This document shows, in pieces, positions 10,686-23,700 of a stretch of 64,000 nt of DNA. The position numbers were made by a program, and so were the translations under genes. Source of the DNA: Polytrichum commune (lineage: Eukaryota > Streptophyta > Polytrichopsida > Polytrichales > Polytrichaceae); contig OX485804.1 in NCBI GenBank assembly GCA_950295325.1, positions 37,384,001-37,448,000 on the forward strand. Reading direction: 5' to 3'. A model generated the notes under the pieces. The model did not search any database and had not been told where the DNA came from. It saw only the letters and a list, made by a program, of their open reading frames with translations. Numbering within the stretch: the first letter of the stretch is position 1; each line of letters begins with the position of its first letter.

Positions 10686-12860
10686 TAAGCGATTGGGAAT
10701 CACTAAGATTGTCATTTCAATTCAATAGATCACATTTAAGATGCAAAAATTGTAAGAAATCGAAGCAAATAATGCCATTCTCTTCGAACTATCATATGGG
10801 CCCTCCCAATTGGAATGATCGTTGAACGTAGATTGGTATCTACATTTTGAGCACATACTCCAATCTAAATACTATTCGTGTTTACGCAATGCTATAATCA
10901 TTTAATGAGAATGTAATATTTTACCAATCAAAGTCATTTATGTTCTCTAATGTCCAAACAACCTATTGAACTTTCGTTAGTCAAAGATTGAAACTCCCAA
11001 GTAAGACGCTATTGTACTATGTAACTCCGAATTGTAACACTCCGATTGGGATAATCAGTGTATTGTCCCTGACAACTAGATGTCATCAAAGTGTTTGGCT
11101 TTCATAGATATGAAGACCATTAAGCGACAGGGAGCTGACCTAAATATCTGAATTAGTGTGGCATTTAAAATTAGTGTGCAATTTTAATTGTGTCGGTCAC
11201 CATGACTTGTTATTATATTACACCGCGTGTCATATAAAGAGCTTCTCTTGTTCATCCACTGATTGCGAGACATTGAATGTAGGCCACACTAAATCAAGTT
11301 CTCGGTGTAGTGGTCGTGCCTCACGATGCCTGTAGTGACTGGTGTGAATATCATGTGAATATCTTTTTCATGGCCAAAGTGAATATTCTATTGATTCTCT
11401 CATGGTCATGTATGTCCCACCACTTTTGGTGACCATTAAATCAATAGTAGTCACCCCTTGAAAGTCGAAGATACCACTATGGGTCTTAATGCACTTTATG
11501 AAGGTCTTTATGGTGACATATTACTGTAACTACCCTAAATACAAAGCATACACTAAATGTCAATAACCCTATGAAAGTAAGTATCATTCGATGTAAACTC
11601 GAACACTAAATATCAACTATGGTAATATGTGGAAATTAAATGTTTGAATTTAGTGTTAGTAAGGATATTGAAAAATAAGATAACAATGATAAAAGGAGAA
11701 TTCCAACATATCTTCTAGCATGTCTTTTAACACTAATTGTCAAGGAATTGACAATTAGTGATGAGCAGGGTAAGGTGATTAGAACATTAAATATAATCAG
11801 AAATTGAATATCATATTTAGTCTAATAAATTTTAATCATATTTAATTAAGGATGTCTTAAAGTGATTCCTTTTGGTATTAACTAATTTACCATATAAAAT
11901 TTACCATATAAAGTCTACCATGTTACCATATAAAATTTACCATATAGAATATTATGTGTATGAAAATGTAATGGTGCACATGTTCGAATCTAGACACATA
12001 CAATGCACATGTGAGCACTATTATACCGACATTCTTTCACTTCCTCTTTATAATAGGTTGTATCATATATAATCTCCTCAATCTCGTAACAAAGTGAAAA
12101 GTACTTGTTGGGGGTTTGCACAAACTATGCGTAGACCATGCAATGGTAGATTTAAATAGTTAAGCTTGACAAACTTGGAACATTGGATGTACCTAGCGCA
12201 GCTTGTAGTGGTAAGAACACACCATTAGTATAGATACACAAATAGTCATATTATTGTGGGCCACAATATTTTTTAGAGCCCATGCTAATTTTGAACCCAT
12301 GTTAAATCTATTGTTGAAAATTAGTGTGGGCTGCATTGGTTATTGTATTTTGTGCTACTATTGTCCTATAATGAATATTCCATGTGTTGGTCGGATGTCT
12401 TCATGACAACTTATTGGATCCGCATTGGCTAGAAAATTAGTGTGACCTACACTAATTATTTCCTTGGTAATTTTCCACCTACAATAATAAGACTATTTAG
12501 TGTAGTGGTCTTACAACAAACTTGTGAATAATCTCTCTCTTGTTGATCATAGAGTCCCTCCCACCCTTCAATTAAGTTGGCACCACATCAATTTAGCCTT
12601 GAATACATAAATTTTGTTGGGCAAGTACCTAGTCCGATATTTGTAAAACACATCATGTTTTGGCGCCGTGTCTTAAATCCAACTTCAAGATGTAATGAAT
12701 GTCTTCATGAATAGCTAAAACAATAAGAATATATAACTCAAATACACGTTTTGTTGGATGGAGGATGTCCATATCGAGGGCTTTTTATATGCTTAGGAGT
12801 TACCAGCTTTTGAGCACATACCTAGTCCATTGTCTTTACACAAACATCATTTTTGCGCAT
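10686..12860 (-). repeat. right arm of the large inverted duplication
   Basis: Reverse complement of 3227-5909 minus the MITE at 5143-5587. Starts TTAAGCGATTGGGAATCAC and ends CATCATTTTTGCG. The uninterrupted junction AAGTAAGACGCTATTG near 11010 is the empty site for that MITE. The stretch 12861-13659 beyond it holds an 11-base G run (13344-13354) and nothing else I can identify. Confidence 0.85.
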
Positions 12861-13659
12861 GTTCTTAGACCCCACTTGTATCCCACCTAATCACACACCA
12901 CTCAGATATATAGGTGTTTGGTAACAACACCAAGCAACCAATGTGGCCCTCGTACCTTATATACCACACTTGTCTGCACACAAGGGGGGTGGGAATCAAT
13001 GTAGATGGTCGGAGCTACATGAGTGAGAAACAATGTTGATATCCCCCACATTTGTATTGTACAAGGGTACATCTCATTCTTAGGGTCCAATTTTCTAAAT
13101 ATGATCTCATTACTTACATTTTTTTCACAAGGCCAAAACATTCAACTAACTAGAATACTTGTGGCCTTTAAAACTCATGTGAAAATTTGAATTGAAAAGT
13201 GTCATTTTATCCCTAGATGAACCATACGGTTCAAACTTCAGTACATCTTATATACATTATTCTTCAACATAGGATTTGCACAAGGTTTATCATGTAAGTG
13301 TATTTTTCATTTTTGTCACATCAAAAGTTAATGTCCATAAGGAGGGGGGGGGGGTTCAAAGGCATGAACTTGTGTGGCTTGGATCCACTACATTAAGTGC
13401 ACCCTCTTGACCTCACATCCCTCAAATATAGGTGTCCAAGGAAGATCATAACCAAATAAACTAGAAAACTATACACATTATTAGACGGTTTTACGATATA
13501 CTATATCAATAGATTTTGAATGCATATTCATACATTTCATACGAAGCATTGCATGGAAGAAATCAAGTGGTATGACCAAACAACTCATGTAGTGATGTGG
13601 TACAATATGTATAGTTTAGTATACTACAAACACAAGCTTTCCCTCATGCACTTGGCCAC

Positions 13660-14836
13660 ACTCAATGCCGACATGATTGCACTCCATCGGTGTCAATGGG
13701 CCCAAGGTAAAAATGCCATGGATGACAAAATGCTAGCTAGGGCTTCTTAAGGCGTCGGTCTCTCCAAGCCACCCCAATTCTGCTCCTTAAACACCAAATG
13801 AAGAGTTAGGGATCCAAATGTTGAAGCAACAACGCCACCTTGAAACCTTACCTTTGTAAATATGAGAGATCCAACTCTGCACCACATCAATATACATGGA
13901 CCCATCGTTGCCCGTAGGAAACAACGTTGTCGGCGTCTAGTGTGGCCGGCCCTTCAATTCCATGTGGCAACTCTGAGGCACAATTATAAGTAGATTTGCA
14001 CAGTGTTGAGAACTCGCCTTCATCCACCCCTTCAATAATTAATCGAATTGGCTCCGCTCAACACCTACATAACATTATTAAGCAATGTGCGTTCATTCAT
14101 GTGAGCCCTCGTAATATAACCATGGGATGTCCCAACTCAGTGCAAATTTAAGTTTAATACGAGTCTTCTTGCATTAGGTTGGGGCATCCCATAGGCCGAC
14201 ATGAATGAACGCACACTGCTTAATAATGTCCAATGGTTGGACAGTTTTACAATATAATAGAGTTATCCTTTAACTCAACCGGAGTTTTAATAGGGAGTTG
14301 GTTGTTTCGCATGCATAACTTTCCATGTTTGGTAAGTTGTGGGTGCATGCTTGGAGTCAATGTGGAGGTTTGAACGAAGAACCTTCCATATTGGTTCATT
14401 GGGTATCAAACTCATTTTGGCATGCCAAGAGACGCCAAAATGAGTTTGATACCCAATGAACCAATATGGAAGGTTCTTCGTTCAAACCTCCACATTGACT
14501 CCAAGCATGCACCCACAACTTACCGAACATGAAAAGTTATGCATGCGAAACAACCAACTCCCTACTAAAACTCCGGTTGAGTTAAAGGATAACTCTAATG
14601 TAAAGGAGCATATATTCCAAATATATATTCATAGATCGCAGAAAGTGCACTTAAAATAACATTATTATAAACGCAGTGTGCGTTCATTCATATGAGCCCA
14701 GAGTATATAATCATGGAATGCCACATCTAATGCACGTGGAGTCTGAAGGGAAGAAAACAAGTGGTAAGACCCAAACTCCTGTAGTAATTTGGCACAGTAT
14801 GCAGGGCCTTTCGTGTGCTAGAAACCCAAATTCTCC
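13660..14836 (+). repeat. direct duplication, copy B
   Basis: Second copy of 9755-10592, interrupted by the foldback element at 14259-14596. The 125-bp hairpin recurs at about 14087-14212, and a partial copy (TCATGGAATGCCACATC) lies at 14675-14745. Confidence 0.75.
14259..14596. mobile_element. 338-bp foldback MITE with known empty site
   Basis: Ends AGAGTTATCCTTTAACTCAA and its near-perfect inverse; each arm is about 165 bp, meeting near 14430. AAT flanks it (14256-14258, 14597-14599). The direct duplicate near 10350 reads ACAATATAATGTAA with no insertion. Related, more diverged copies lie at about 19869-20140, 25515-25771 and 62750-62915. They share GGTTCATTGAG, TTTTGGCATGCC and AACCAACTCCC. 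No coding capacity. Confidence 0.85.
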
Positions 14837-14935
14837 CTCAATTCCATCCTGACTTTGGGGCACAGCTATGGGTAGATAATATACTTAAGCTTTCACCGCG
14901 CTAGAGCTTACTTAATCTTATCATGGAGAATGGTG

Positions 14936-15160
14936 GGAGAGAGGGAGCTCGCCTCTCATTCTTTTTACAGAAAAGCCCTACAGAAGCATGCACTCCGAAC
15001 TTTGCTATTTTAATAGATTCGACACAGGAATCGACCTGAAAGACCTCGAATTATTCCAGTTCAATTCGTTTGAGAGAAATCGGCAACAAATTTATAGGGG
15101 GTTGCTTTTTGGTGTTGGATGGATGAGAGGTACATTTGCATGCGATAATTTCCTCTCGGC
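14936..15160. mobile_element. hairpin MITE family 'ATGAGAGGTAC', copy 1
   Basis: Left end CTCGCCTCTCATTCTTTTTAC and right end TGTTGGATGGATGAGAGGTAC are inverted relatives. The centre contains GAAAGACCTCGAATTATTCCAG, a diverged match to the centre of the copy at 59455-59690. Confidence 0.6.
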
Positions 15161-15217
15161 TTGGGCTTCATGGCGTCCATGTAAACTCATGCATCGTGAA
15201 TGAAGAGGTTCTAGTAA

Positions 15218-15400
15218 TAGGTCCGAGACGACCCTAAACTATCAAATGATGGTGGAGAGATAAACCCAAATCTAAAGGAAGAGGTTGGCGGTTCGAATCC
15301 CGGCTGTGAAATGCCCTCTCTACTTGACGGAAAACTTGCAAGGGGGTCGACCCCTCTTGTACTTTGGTGTTGGCGTGTAGGCCTTCTGTCTCAAAAAAAG
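15218..15400 (+). mobile_element. second SINE, short A-tailed type
   Basis: A 14-bp perfect direct repeat AGAGGTTCTAGTAA (15204-15217 and 15401-15414) flanks a 183-bp insert. The insert has a perfect pol III B box, GGTTCGAATCC (15290-15300), and ends in a short A run. The A box is degenerate. Body and tail do not resemble the SINE at 1028-1393, so this is a different family, probably mobilised by poly(A)-recognising LINEs. Confidence 0.8.
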
Positions 15401-15659
15401 AGAGGTTCTAGTAAAAAACAAGTCTCCCATACAAGGTCGAGGGCCAATTCATTTCATATGGAGTCCACTAGACCAACACATGGTCTCTAATGTCATTTTG
15501 AACTAAAATTATCTAAAAATACTTGTTTTCATACTATAGTCCATTTCACTATGCTTTCACCTTCCCAATGGACAAGTTTTACGTAGACATCATGAATCCC
15601 TAGCCATCCCGTCTCTCTTATGGAACGAAGGATTTGCTACTCCAACATGGAAAGGGTAA

Positions 15660-15890
15660 ATTATCATTATACGAGCACACCTCTCACCCATCCAACATAA
15701 AAAAAAACTCTGACCCCCTATAAGTTTGTTGCCGATTCATCTTTGACGGCCTTGAGGAGATTGATGCAGGGTCGTTGAAGCTACTTCCGATGTCAAATCA
15801 ACTAAAAAAAACGACCTCCAACATGCATTTTATATTAGGGCTTTTGCGTTGGAGGAATGAGAGGTACGCTCGTATACGATAGTTCCGCTC
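15660..15890. mobile_element. hairpin MITE family 'ATGAGAGGTAC', copy 2
   Basis: Left end TACGAGCACACCTCTCACCCATCCAACATAAA corresponds, inverted, to the right end with GCGTTGGAGGAATGAGAGGTACGC. A half copy in the same family follows at 15925-16065 (CGGGGTCTTCTAAGCTACTTCC). Confidence 0.6.
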
Positions 15891-16150
15891 TTTCCCTCTT
15901 GTAGATTAGAGAAGCTACACAATTACTCATTGCATTTCAAATGACCTTGAGTAGACCGATTCGGGGTCTTCTAAGCTACTTCCGGCGTCAAGCCATCCTC
16001 CGGGCGGCATACCATTTCAAGGCTTTTACGTTGGATGATTTGAGACGTACGCTTCGTTCACCACAATCCCCTCTCTCCCTCCTGCAGATCATAGAAGTTA
16101 AGTTACACACTTACTTATTCACACCAAATAATACTAACAGTCAAGTCCGA

Positions 16151-16530
16151 GGGCCGATTCACACGAGGTCCCAAGAAGTCCCACTCATGTTAGCAAGTCC
16201 CAACATGGAGGCAAAGTCCCCACTTTTGAGCCTCAAGACACTATTAAAACACGGTCAATGCGCAATCAAAGTTGGATCTTGATGATTTTATACAAAAATA
16301 TTCACTCGACTTGCGTTGAGAGTTGGGTCTAGTTTTTTGCTCGACCCAACTCTCAACACAAGTCGAGAGCCTCACCTCCATGCAGGCATGCACGTCATAC
16401 TTGGGACCTAGGACTCGGGACCCTGTGTGAAGTAGTAAGTCCCAACTTCCAAGCTCTCGACGGCTGAGATTGCACGGATTGACCTCGAGGGACTTGGGAC
16501 TTAGGACTTGGGACCCGTGTGAACCAACGG
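16151..16530. mobile_element. terminal-inverted-repeat element upstream of the DUF707 gene
   Basis: Left end GGGCCGATTCACACGAGGTCCCAAG and right end CTTGGGACCCGTGTGAACCAACGG are imperfect inverted repeats. Inside lies a separate hairpin, with arms at 16305-16329 and 16343-16367 around ACCCAACTCTCAACAC. It ends about 100 bp before the probable promoter of the next gene. Confidence 0.55.
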
Positions 16531-16564
16531 TCCTGAACACTCACGCGGCGGATACAGCCTTCTC

Positions 16565-16690
16565 CGGAACGGAAGGGAAGGAAAGGAAAGGAAGGGAAGG
16601 AAAGGGAAGGGAAGGGAAGGCGAGCGTGAGCCTACATAAATAAGGCAATAGGTGAGACTGGGGAAGCAGTATAGTATAGTATACTATACA
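16565..16690 (+). promoter_or_regulatory. probable promoter of the DUF707 gene
   Basis: A purine-rich tract of GGAAGG-like units (16565-16620) is followed by a TATA-like CATAAATAAG (16635-16644) and a TATAGTATAGTATACTATA palindrome. The DUF707 start codon is about 1.07 kb downstream, so the leader would be long and may hold a 5'-UTR intron. GC content rises here relative to the repeats upstream. Confidence 0.35.
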
Positions 16691-17735
16691 GGTGAAGTCA
16701 CTTTACTTAATTTTACTTACTTGGAGTGAAGCTCATGCTGGGTTGCCAAAAGTGTGTCTTGATGGAGGCAGTATCTGTCTGCGGTGCTGCTGTTGCTGTT
16801 TCTACTTACACAGCGCAGGGACGAAAGTTGACTGAAGGATGGCAAGCTGCCTGACATGCAGGTCAGGTCCAAGTAGGCCAAGTGCAGGCAGCTGCTAAGT
16901 TAGTAGTCTATGTGGAGTAGTGTCAGCTGCAGGCGGAGGCTAGCCGTCGAAGATTGAATTGTGGGACTTATTACTCACCCATCGGTGACCCATCAGATGG
17001 TGTGATGAAGAAGAGCTTGTCGCTTGGAGGTGGATGGATGCCTTACTACTACAACATTGAATCTTGAGGGGTTTTAGCTAGGTTGAGTATTCTGTCCGGG
17101 GGACTACGTAGAGACAATTACGTTGAGTGAGACCATCACCAGCAGCAGCAGCATAGGCAGCAGCACCACTTCGACGTTGCATGTAGGTGGAGTTAGAGCT
17201 TGCAAGCTGCAAGCACGGCGGACGTGAACTTACTTGGGTGGGAAGTGAGAGCCGTTACAGAGTCCAGACCGAGAAGAGGGCGAGACAGGTAGATCTGCAA
17301 TCTCATCAAGAGTGGCTATTCTCGAACATGACCAAGAGGGAAGCAGGGAGGACGACAAGAGCGATGACATGTGTCAAGCTGGGGAAGTCCAACGTGTAGA
17401 CGACAGCTACCTTGCAATGCGGGAGCTGATTGCCACAATTTCGGAACTAAGACCCGGGTCCGGAGTTGCTGTTGCCCGCCAGAAGATCATCAACGCTCAA
17501 CGGCGGCGGCAGCAGCAGCAGCATTGACAACCAGCAGCCTTCGACAGCGTCGCCAGGCCTCGGTGCTTCCACTGCATAATACTTGAGCTTATAAACTTAG
17601 CGACTATTCAAGGCAGGCGGAGTTGCAACCTGGGCAGAGGTTTAAGTAAGTTTGGGTAGCCGGGTGGGGTTTTGGTGTTGTTTTAGGTGTTGTGGAGTTT
17701 AGGGGGTCGGAGGATGAGCAGGTGCATTACTAGGG

Positions 17736-20700
17736 ATGAAGATCGGAAAGGGAGCAAGCAGTGTGCTGACCATGCCCCTGCACTCGGTGGTGTTGCTCAC
17801 GGTCGGTTTCCTCTTTGGCTTTCTCAGCGCCCTCTCCTTTAACCAGGTGAGAAGAAGGAAGATTAGAAGGTTTCTCTTCACTTTTGTATTGTACATATAG
17901 ACAGGAACGAATGATGTAGTCCTTGTGCTACCTTTTCCCAAGACTTGAGAAAATCATCTCCTGAACCTGTCTGCACCTAGCTCGATGGTCATCGAAGGTG
18001 TCGCCACTTTAGGCACCTTCTTTTGTGTAGCCAGGCTTCCTGCGTTGCTTGCATTTGCTGAGACCTAAGTACACGGAGTCGGAGTAGATAGGTGTTCGGG
18101 AAACTTGGTTAGGTGCTTATTACTTAGCCACACATCCTGTGTGTTCCTCTTCTTCCTTTCTGTTTTTCTTCCTCGTTTTCAATGATGAAAGGGGTTGTTG
18201 TCACCGTTTTTGGTGAAGTAGGAAAATTACAAGCGGTACGACTGTCTCTCACAAATACTCTGTGTCAGTGTCCCGGAGCTTGAGCAACTGTTTTGGTCAC
18301 AATTCAAACTTGAGGTTATCCCTGGATGAATTGGACTTTTGGACCTAAGTTGTGGCCAGAAACAAAATGCGTTGCTAAGAAATTTTGAGTGGATTCTTCG
18401 TTTGGTTCTCCGTGTGTTTGCCCCCACAAGTTTTTCATCGGCATTGGTGCAGTAGGATTGTAGAGCTTGCACTACTTGGAGTCCTTCCCTCAAGGATTGG
18501 ACTTCAAGGTTGCGAATTTGCTACAATGGCATTTGCTCTGTTTTGTTGCCATCCAATTTCTCTCTCCGTAGCTGTCTTTCACCCTAATGCCTGCAAGGTT
18601 ACATGTGTGGGGTGTGGTCCTTGCACATCAATTTCTCCTAGCTCTTTCTAGTGGTGTTCATTTTGAGGTCTCCTCAGACCACCGACAGAAGTCTGACTTA
18701 CTGCTTTATAGGTCTTTTTTTAAGATCAAAAATGGAAAAAAGTCTTCCCTTTTTTCAGAATTGAAAGCCAGCGTTCAATTGGCGACATGTTTGTCACCGA
18801 TGAGTTGAACGAAAGATGGAAGTGACTTCTTTAACGACATCAACTTCTTTGTGTGCAACTTCTGTGTACAATCTGCGACACATATGTTGAGAAGCTCCTT
18901 CTTCAATTACATCTCTTATGTGACATTTTGGACCTGTTAAGATTTGCGTCCTCTGCAATCAGTACTTTTGCTGTCATAGCACATATGGCCTTTTTTCTAT
19001 TTCACCAGTACGACACAAGGTGTACCAATCTTGAGAGTTTTATCGATTGCTAGACCATCTCAGTCGTTAGTTTTCTAACTCTTGAGCCTATCTTAGAAGC
19101 TTTTTTATTAAAGAATCCCATCTCTTGTGTGACATTCTGCAGCTGATACAATTTGTATCCTCTGCAATCAAAACTGTTGCTTCCATAGCAGACATGTGAT
19201 TTTCTTTCTCGCCAAGCAGAACATAAGGTGTACCGATCTTGAGAGTTTTTATAATTCCTAGACCACCTCTGTTTTTGGTTTATCTAATCCTTGACTTATC
19301 TTGTGCAGCAAGTTTGCGACACACAATCGGTGTACACTCCACAGACGGGTCGTGTTGTTATAGAAACACACAGTAAAGTGTCGAATGTTTTGTTGGAAGA
19401 TCAAACTTCATTAGTCTCAAATGAGAGGGAGAAAGACACACACATGGTGGAGGCGGTGGCGGTGCCATCCAACTACTGCCCCCCTTGTGAACAATTCAAG
19501 AAATTTTCCCAAATAGTTAGCACATTAGCAAAGCAGAATGAGAGTATACGTAGAGATTTGAGGCAGAAGAAGAGCCTCAAAGGTCACAGGCTTGGAAAAT
19601 TAGGTCTGGCGGATTCGGCCTGCGAAAGGTGTGAGACGAAGAATGCATCAGGCTGGATATGTCGAAACCCGACACTCGTGGATAGGCTTCCACAAACATA
19701 TATACATAGGACATCTGATTACTACTTTCACCGGCTTGTTGGAACACCATTTATGGTATGAAACCCTTTGCATTTTGTGGTCATTTTTTAAAATCCATTG
19801 GTTAGAAATAGGTAGTAGAGGCGCCCTTTAGGTCAATGTGACGTTTTGTGAAGAGTCTATGATTTCCTGTTGGTTGTTTTGCATACAGTAATAATTTTTT
19901 TCCACTTTCAGTCCGTGCTTGGACGTAGTGTTTGAAAATTGAAGTGAAGAGCAACGTATTTTGGTTCATTGAGGCCGAAACTCATTTCAGATCCTTTTGG
20001 CATGCCCAAATTAGTTTGACCCTCAATGAGTCAATATAGAATGTTCTTCGATCAAAGCCTACCGAATGTGGAAGGTGTTGTATGCAAATGAACCAATTCC
20101 CGAGCAAAAGTCATGTTGAGTTAGAGAATAACACTATTGTGTGAGTAAGTCTTCACATTAATCTTCAATCTATCAATGTTTCCATTCTTTTATTGTTGCA
20201 CCAGCTGTCATTAAATATTGTTACACAAATGGTTGCAGGATGTACAGCAGGCACCCAAGAACCTACTTGCGATGGCAGTAGGCATAAAACAGAATGCAAG
20301 TGTAAACGCCATAATTGAAAAGGTAGGTTTAGAATCTCTTACAATATTCCCTTCAATTTTCTCAACCGCTTATCTCAAGCTAAATAAGAAGGCACTCCAT
20401 TTTGATCAAGTGAATGTAGTGTGTGGAGTATCAGTTTGAAAAGAGCATGTGAGTAAATTGTCAAGCTTGGACATTTCTGGGATTCTCACCTGCATTCTTT
20501 CCTGTGCAGTTTCCAAAAGAGCATTTTCAAATTGTGTTGTTCCACTATGACAATGCTGTTGAGCAATGGGATCAATTTGAATGGAACAATCGTGTCATCC
20601 ACATCCAGAGCACTGGCCAATCTAAATGGTACAATTATTTCTTACCCTATGTTCTTAATATTCATATGGTTAAAACGTTGAGTCTCAAAGGTGACTAAAA

Positions 20701-23700
20701 GGAACTTGGATTGGACAGACATGAATTACATGTTGGAATCTTCGACAGGAAACAAGGGTAAGGTTAAAGCCAGTGTTGGACTGTTTTTTTTGTTTTAATT
20801 TCTATACCATTTGGGTATATATGATTTATCATTTTTCTGATGGATATTTGAGGATTTTTTTGTTTTCGATACCATTCAGACCTATATACCATGCAAGAAC
20901 CTCCATACCTAGGTAAAATTGTGCTAGTATCAGTATTGTGTAGGATGGTATTGGCCCAAATGATAACTTGGGTATACAAAGATTCTCTCACCATGAGATA
21001 CCCACCGAATATCAATATTTGACTGGTATAACAATTTTGATACCCATGGGTAGTTTCGTTGATACCATCATTGGTGTTGATTCTTGATACCATGCGTTCA
21101 CCTATGCACCAGTCCAACATTGGCTAAAACCTAGGTTAGGCAATTGAAAATGTTGATGCAGGCAGTTGATGTTGATGTCAAGTACTATGCTCCATGCTTT
21201 GATCCAACTAGTACTTGGTAGTTTCAAGTTACATATTTCTGAGCATTGGACCAATGCCTTTCCAGGTGGTTTGCGAAACGATTCCTTCACCCTGATGTGG
21301 TGGCACCTTATGAGTACATATTTGTGTGGGACGAAGACTTGGGTGTAGAAAATTTTGATCCGATTGAGTGAGTACCTCCTCTACATCTCTCATATGCTCT
21401 CAGTTGCATTTAGTGTGTACACTTTCCGAGCATGTACTCTCAGGGCAACTCAATGCTATGCTCAAGGGCTGTGACCATGAAATAGTGAGGGCCCTCAAAA
21501 CTCATCCGAAAGCCGTATTGTGGAAATTGGAATTGTTTTTTGTGTGTTATGGGCCTTCAGGTTTATTGTAAATGCACACTCGACTGGGCTCTTCACCAAA
21601 TGCTTTGTCATTGCCATCCTAATCACGTGACCCCTTGTACACCATTAAGTTACAATATATCAAGGGTTGTGAGATTTTGAAGCTCCTGTTTTGTGTCAGG
21701 CCCACATCTTTGAGGTGAGCTTGACACAAAATCCGGTTTACCATGCAACATCAAACATTGCATGTCATGTAGGTGTTCTATTCATGTAAACTTCCTTGTT
21801 CCTGGGCCCTCAAGCTTTAGTATAAAGGGATCCACTAAATGAAGTAAGACGGTCTTGGCCCATTCCCACCAATGAGAGGGTCACGGGCCCTCGAAGCTCC
21901 ACTGTAAAGGCCCCCCAAAGAATGACCTCTAATAAGTGTTATTTTCTCAGATACATGGAAATCATGAAGAGAAATGAATTACAAATATCACAGCCTGCAG
22001 TGGACGGTGATAAAAGCTGGCCGATTACGGTGCGACAATTCTGGACTGGGAAGGAGGTGCATAAACGCACGCCATGGGAGGGCCTTGGAGACAACTGCAC
22101 TAACGCCAATTTTACACCCCCCTGTGCTGGGTAAGTTGTATGCAATATTTCTTTATTCTTTAATTTTGTTTTCTGAAACTCATAAGAGGTGAATGATGTT
22201 ACTGGACCAGTTGCGGCTGTTGTGAAGACCTAGGTCTCATGTGAATGTCGTGCAAAGTTTCTGTAGCTATGATCACCTGGAGGTGAAGCTATAGTCCCAT
22301 TTCAGATTAGGCATTGTGCTTGCTGAACTAGGATTTATTCTCAGGCCACATCAATTTTTCAGTGTCGAAGCAAATGATGTGTGACACATGGCAATATATG
22401 TCAAGAAGTCAGTTATTTTTGTGTCAAAACTGATAAGGTGCTACGGGTATTATCCAGGTTTGTGGAGATCCAGGCACCAGTATTTGTCAGCAAGGTCTGG
22501 CGTTGTGTGTGGCATCTTATACAGGTGCTTTTTTGTGTGTTATTTTTTATTGTTGCTTCCATCTCTAGGCATGAATTACAATTTTAAATGAAGGGCAAGA
22601 CTGTGATGAACATCTTTCTGAGAAATCAGTGATTGTTCAGCTCCATGTGCTACCCAATCTGTAAATTAATTTTTAAAGGTTAATATATCAAAGAAATTTA
22701 TAACTGAGATTCTTGGGTTTTCCTAGTTCGTGGGGACTCCAGTATGAGTTATTACATTAGCATGTTATCTTTAACTTGTTTATGGCTGGTTTTACAGAAC
22801 GATCTTGTGATGGCTTGGGGTCTGGACTTCCAATTGCAATCATGCATTGACGGAGCTCCACATGAGCACATTGGAATTGTGGATACACAATGGGTGGTGC
22901 ACAACAAAATTCCTTCACTTGGATCTGAGGTTTGTGAAAATCTTTACTCCACATTATCCTTCAATCAGCACAATAAAACTCATTCAGGCATACATAGATG
23001 AGAAGTCGGGGACTCTGAAACTTTGGGAGTTTGATACTTGGGAGTTGGCAAGCTTTCACCCATAGCTCAAAGTATTGAGAGCTGGACCAATCTTCAAGTT
23101 CTGAATAGTTTGGGCAAATGTTAAGTGACCTCCTCAAAGTGAGATGTCAAGGGGGAAATGATATTAAACAAAGAAGCATTCTCGACAAACCAAGGAATGG
23201 TGGTGGGAGGCCATGCAATGATACATGCGTACAAAACTTATTTATTGAGTCACTTTATCTCACAAAAGTGAGAAGTCTCCATCCTTTGAGCTCTCAATCT
23301 TTCAACCTCTCTAGTGAAGAGGGGCTAATGCAAGGAACTCCTGGTGGCTCACAGTATTGAATTCCATTTTTCCCCTTCTGAAAATTGCAGAGAAGAAATA
23401 GTTGAATGCTTTATGATCAATGAAGAAATTCTGTAGGTGACCCTACTTAATATTATCCCATGAATCTTATGCATTATTTTAATCGGAGCATACATATATT
23501 TAGAATGAAATATAGGAAGATTTGAACTTGTATGATCGACCTTGAATCAAATACATACCTCGCATCGCATATGACTCTTTTTCACTTATTTATTTATTTA
23601 TGGTAGGCTATTCTGAATATGGATTCAATTCCTTCCACCAAATAAAAATTTCAATTCAACACTTGTTAAAAAGGTATGCACAAATTGTCACGTATCCTGA

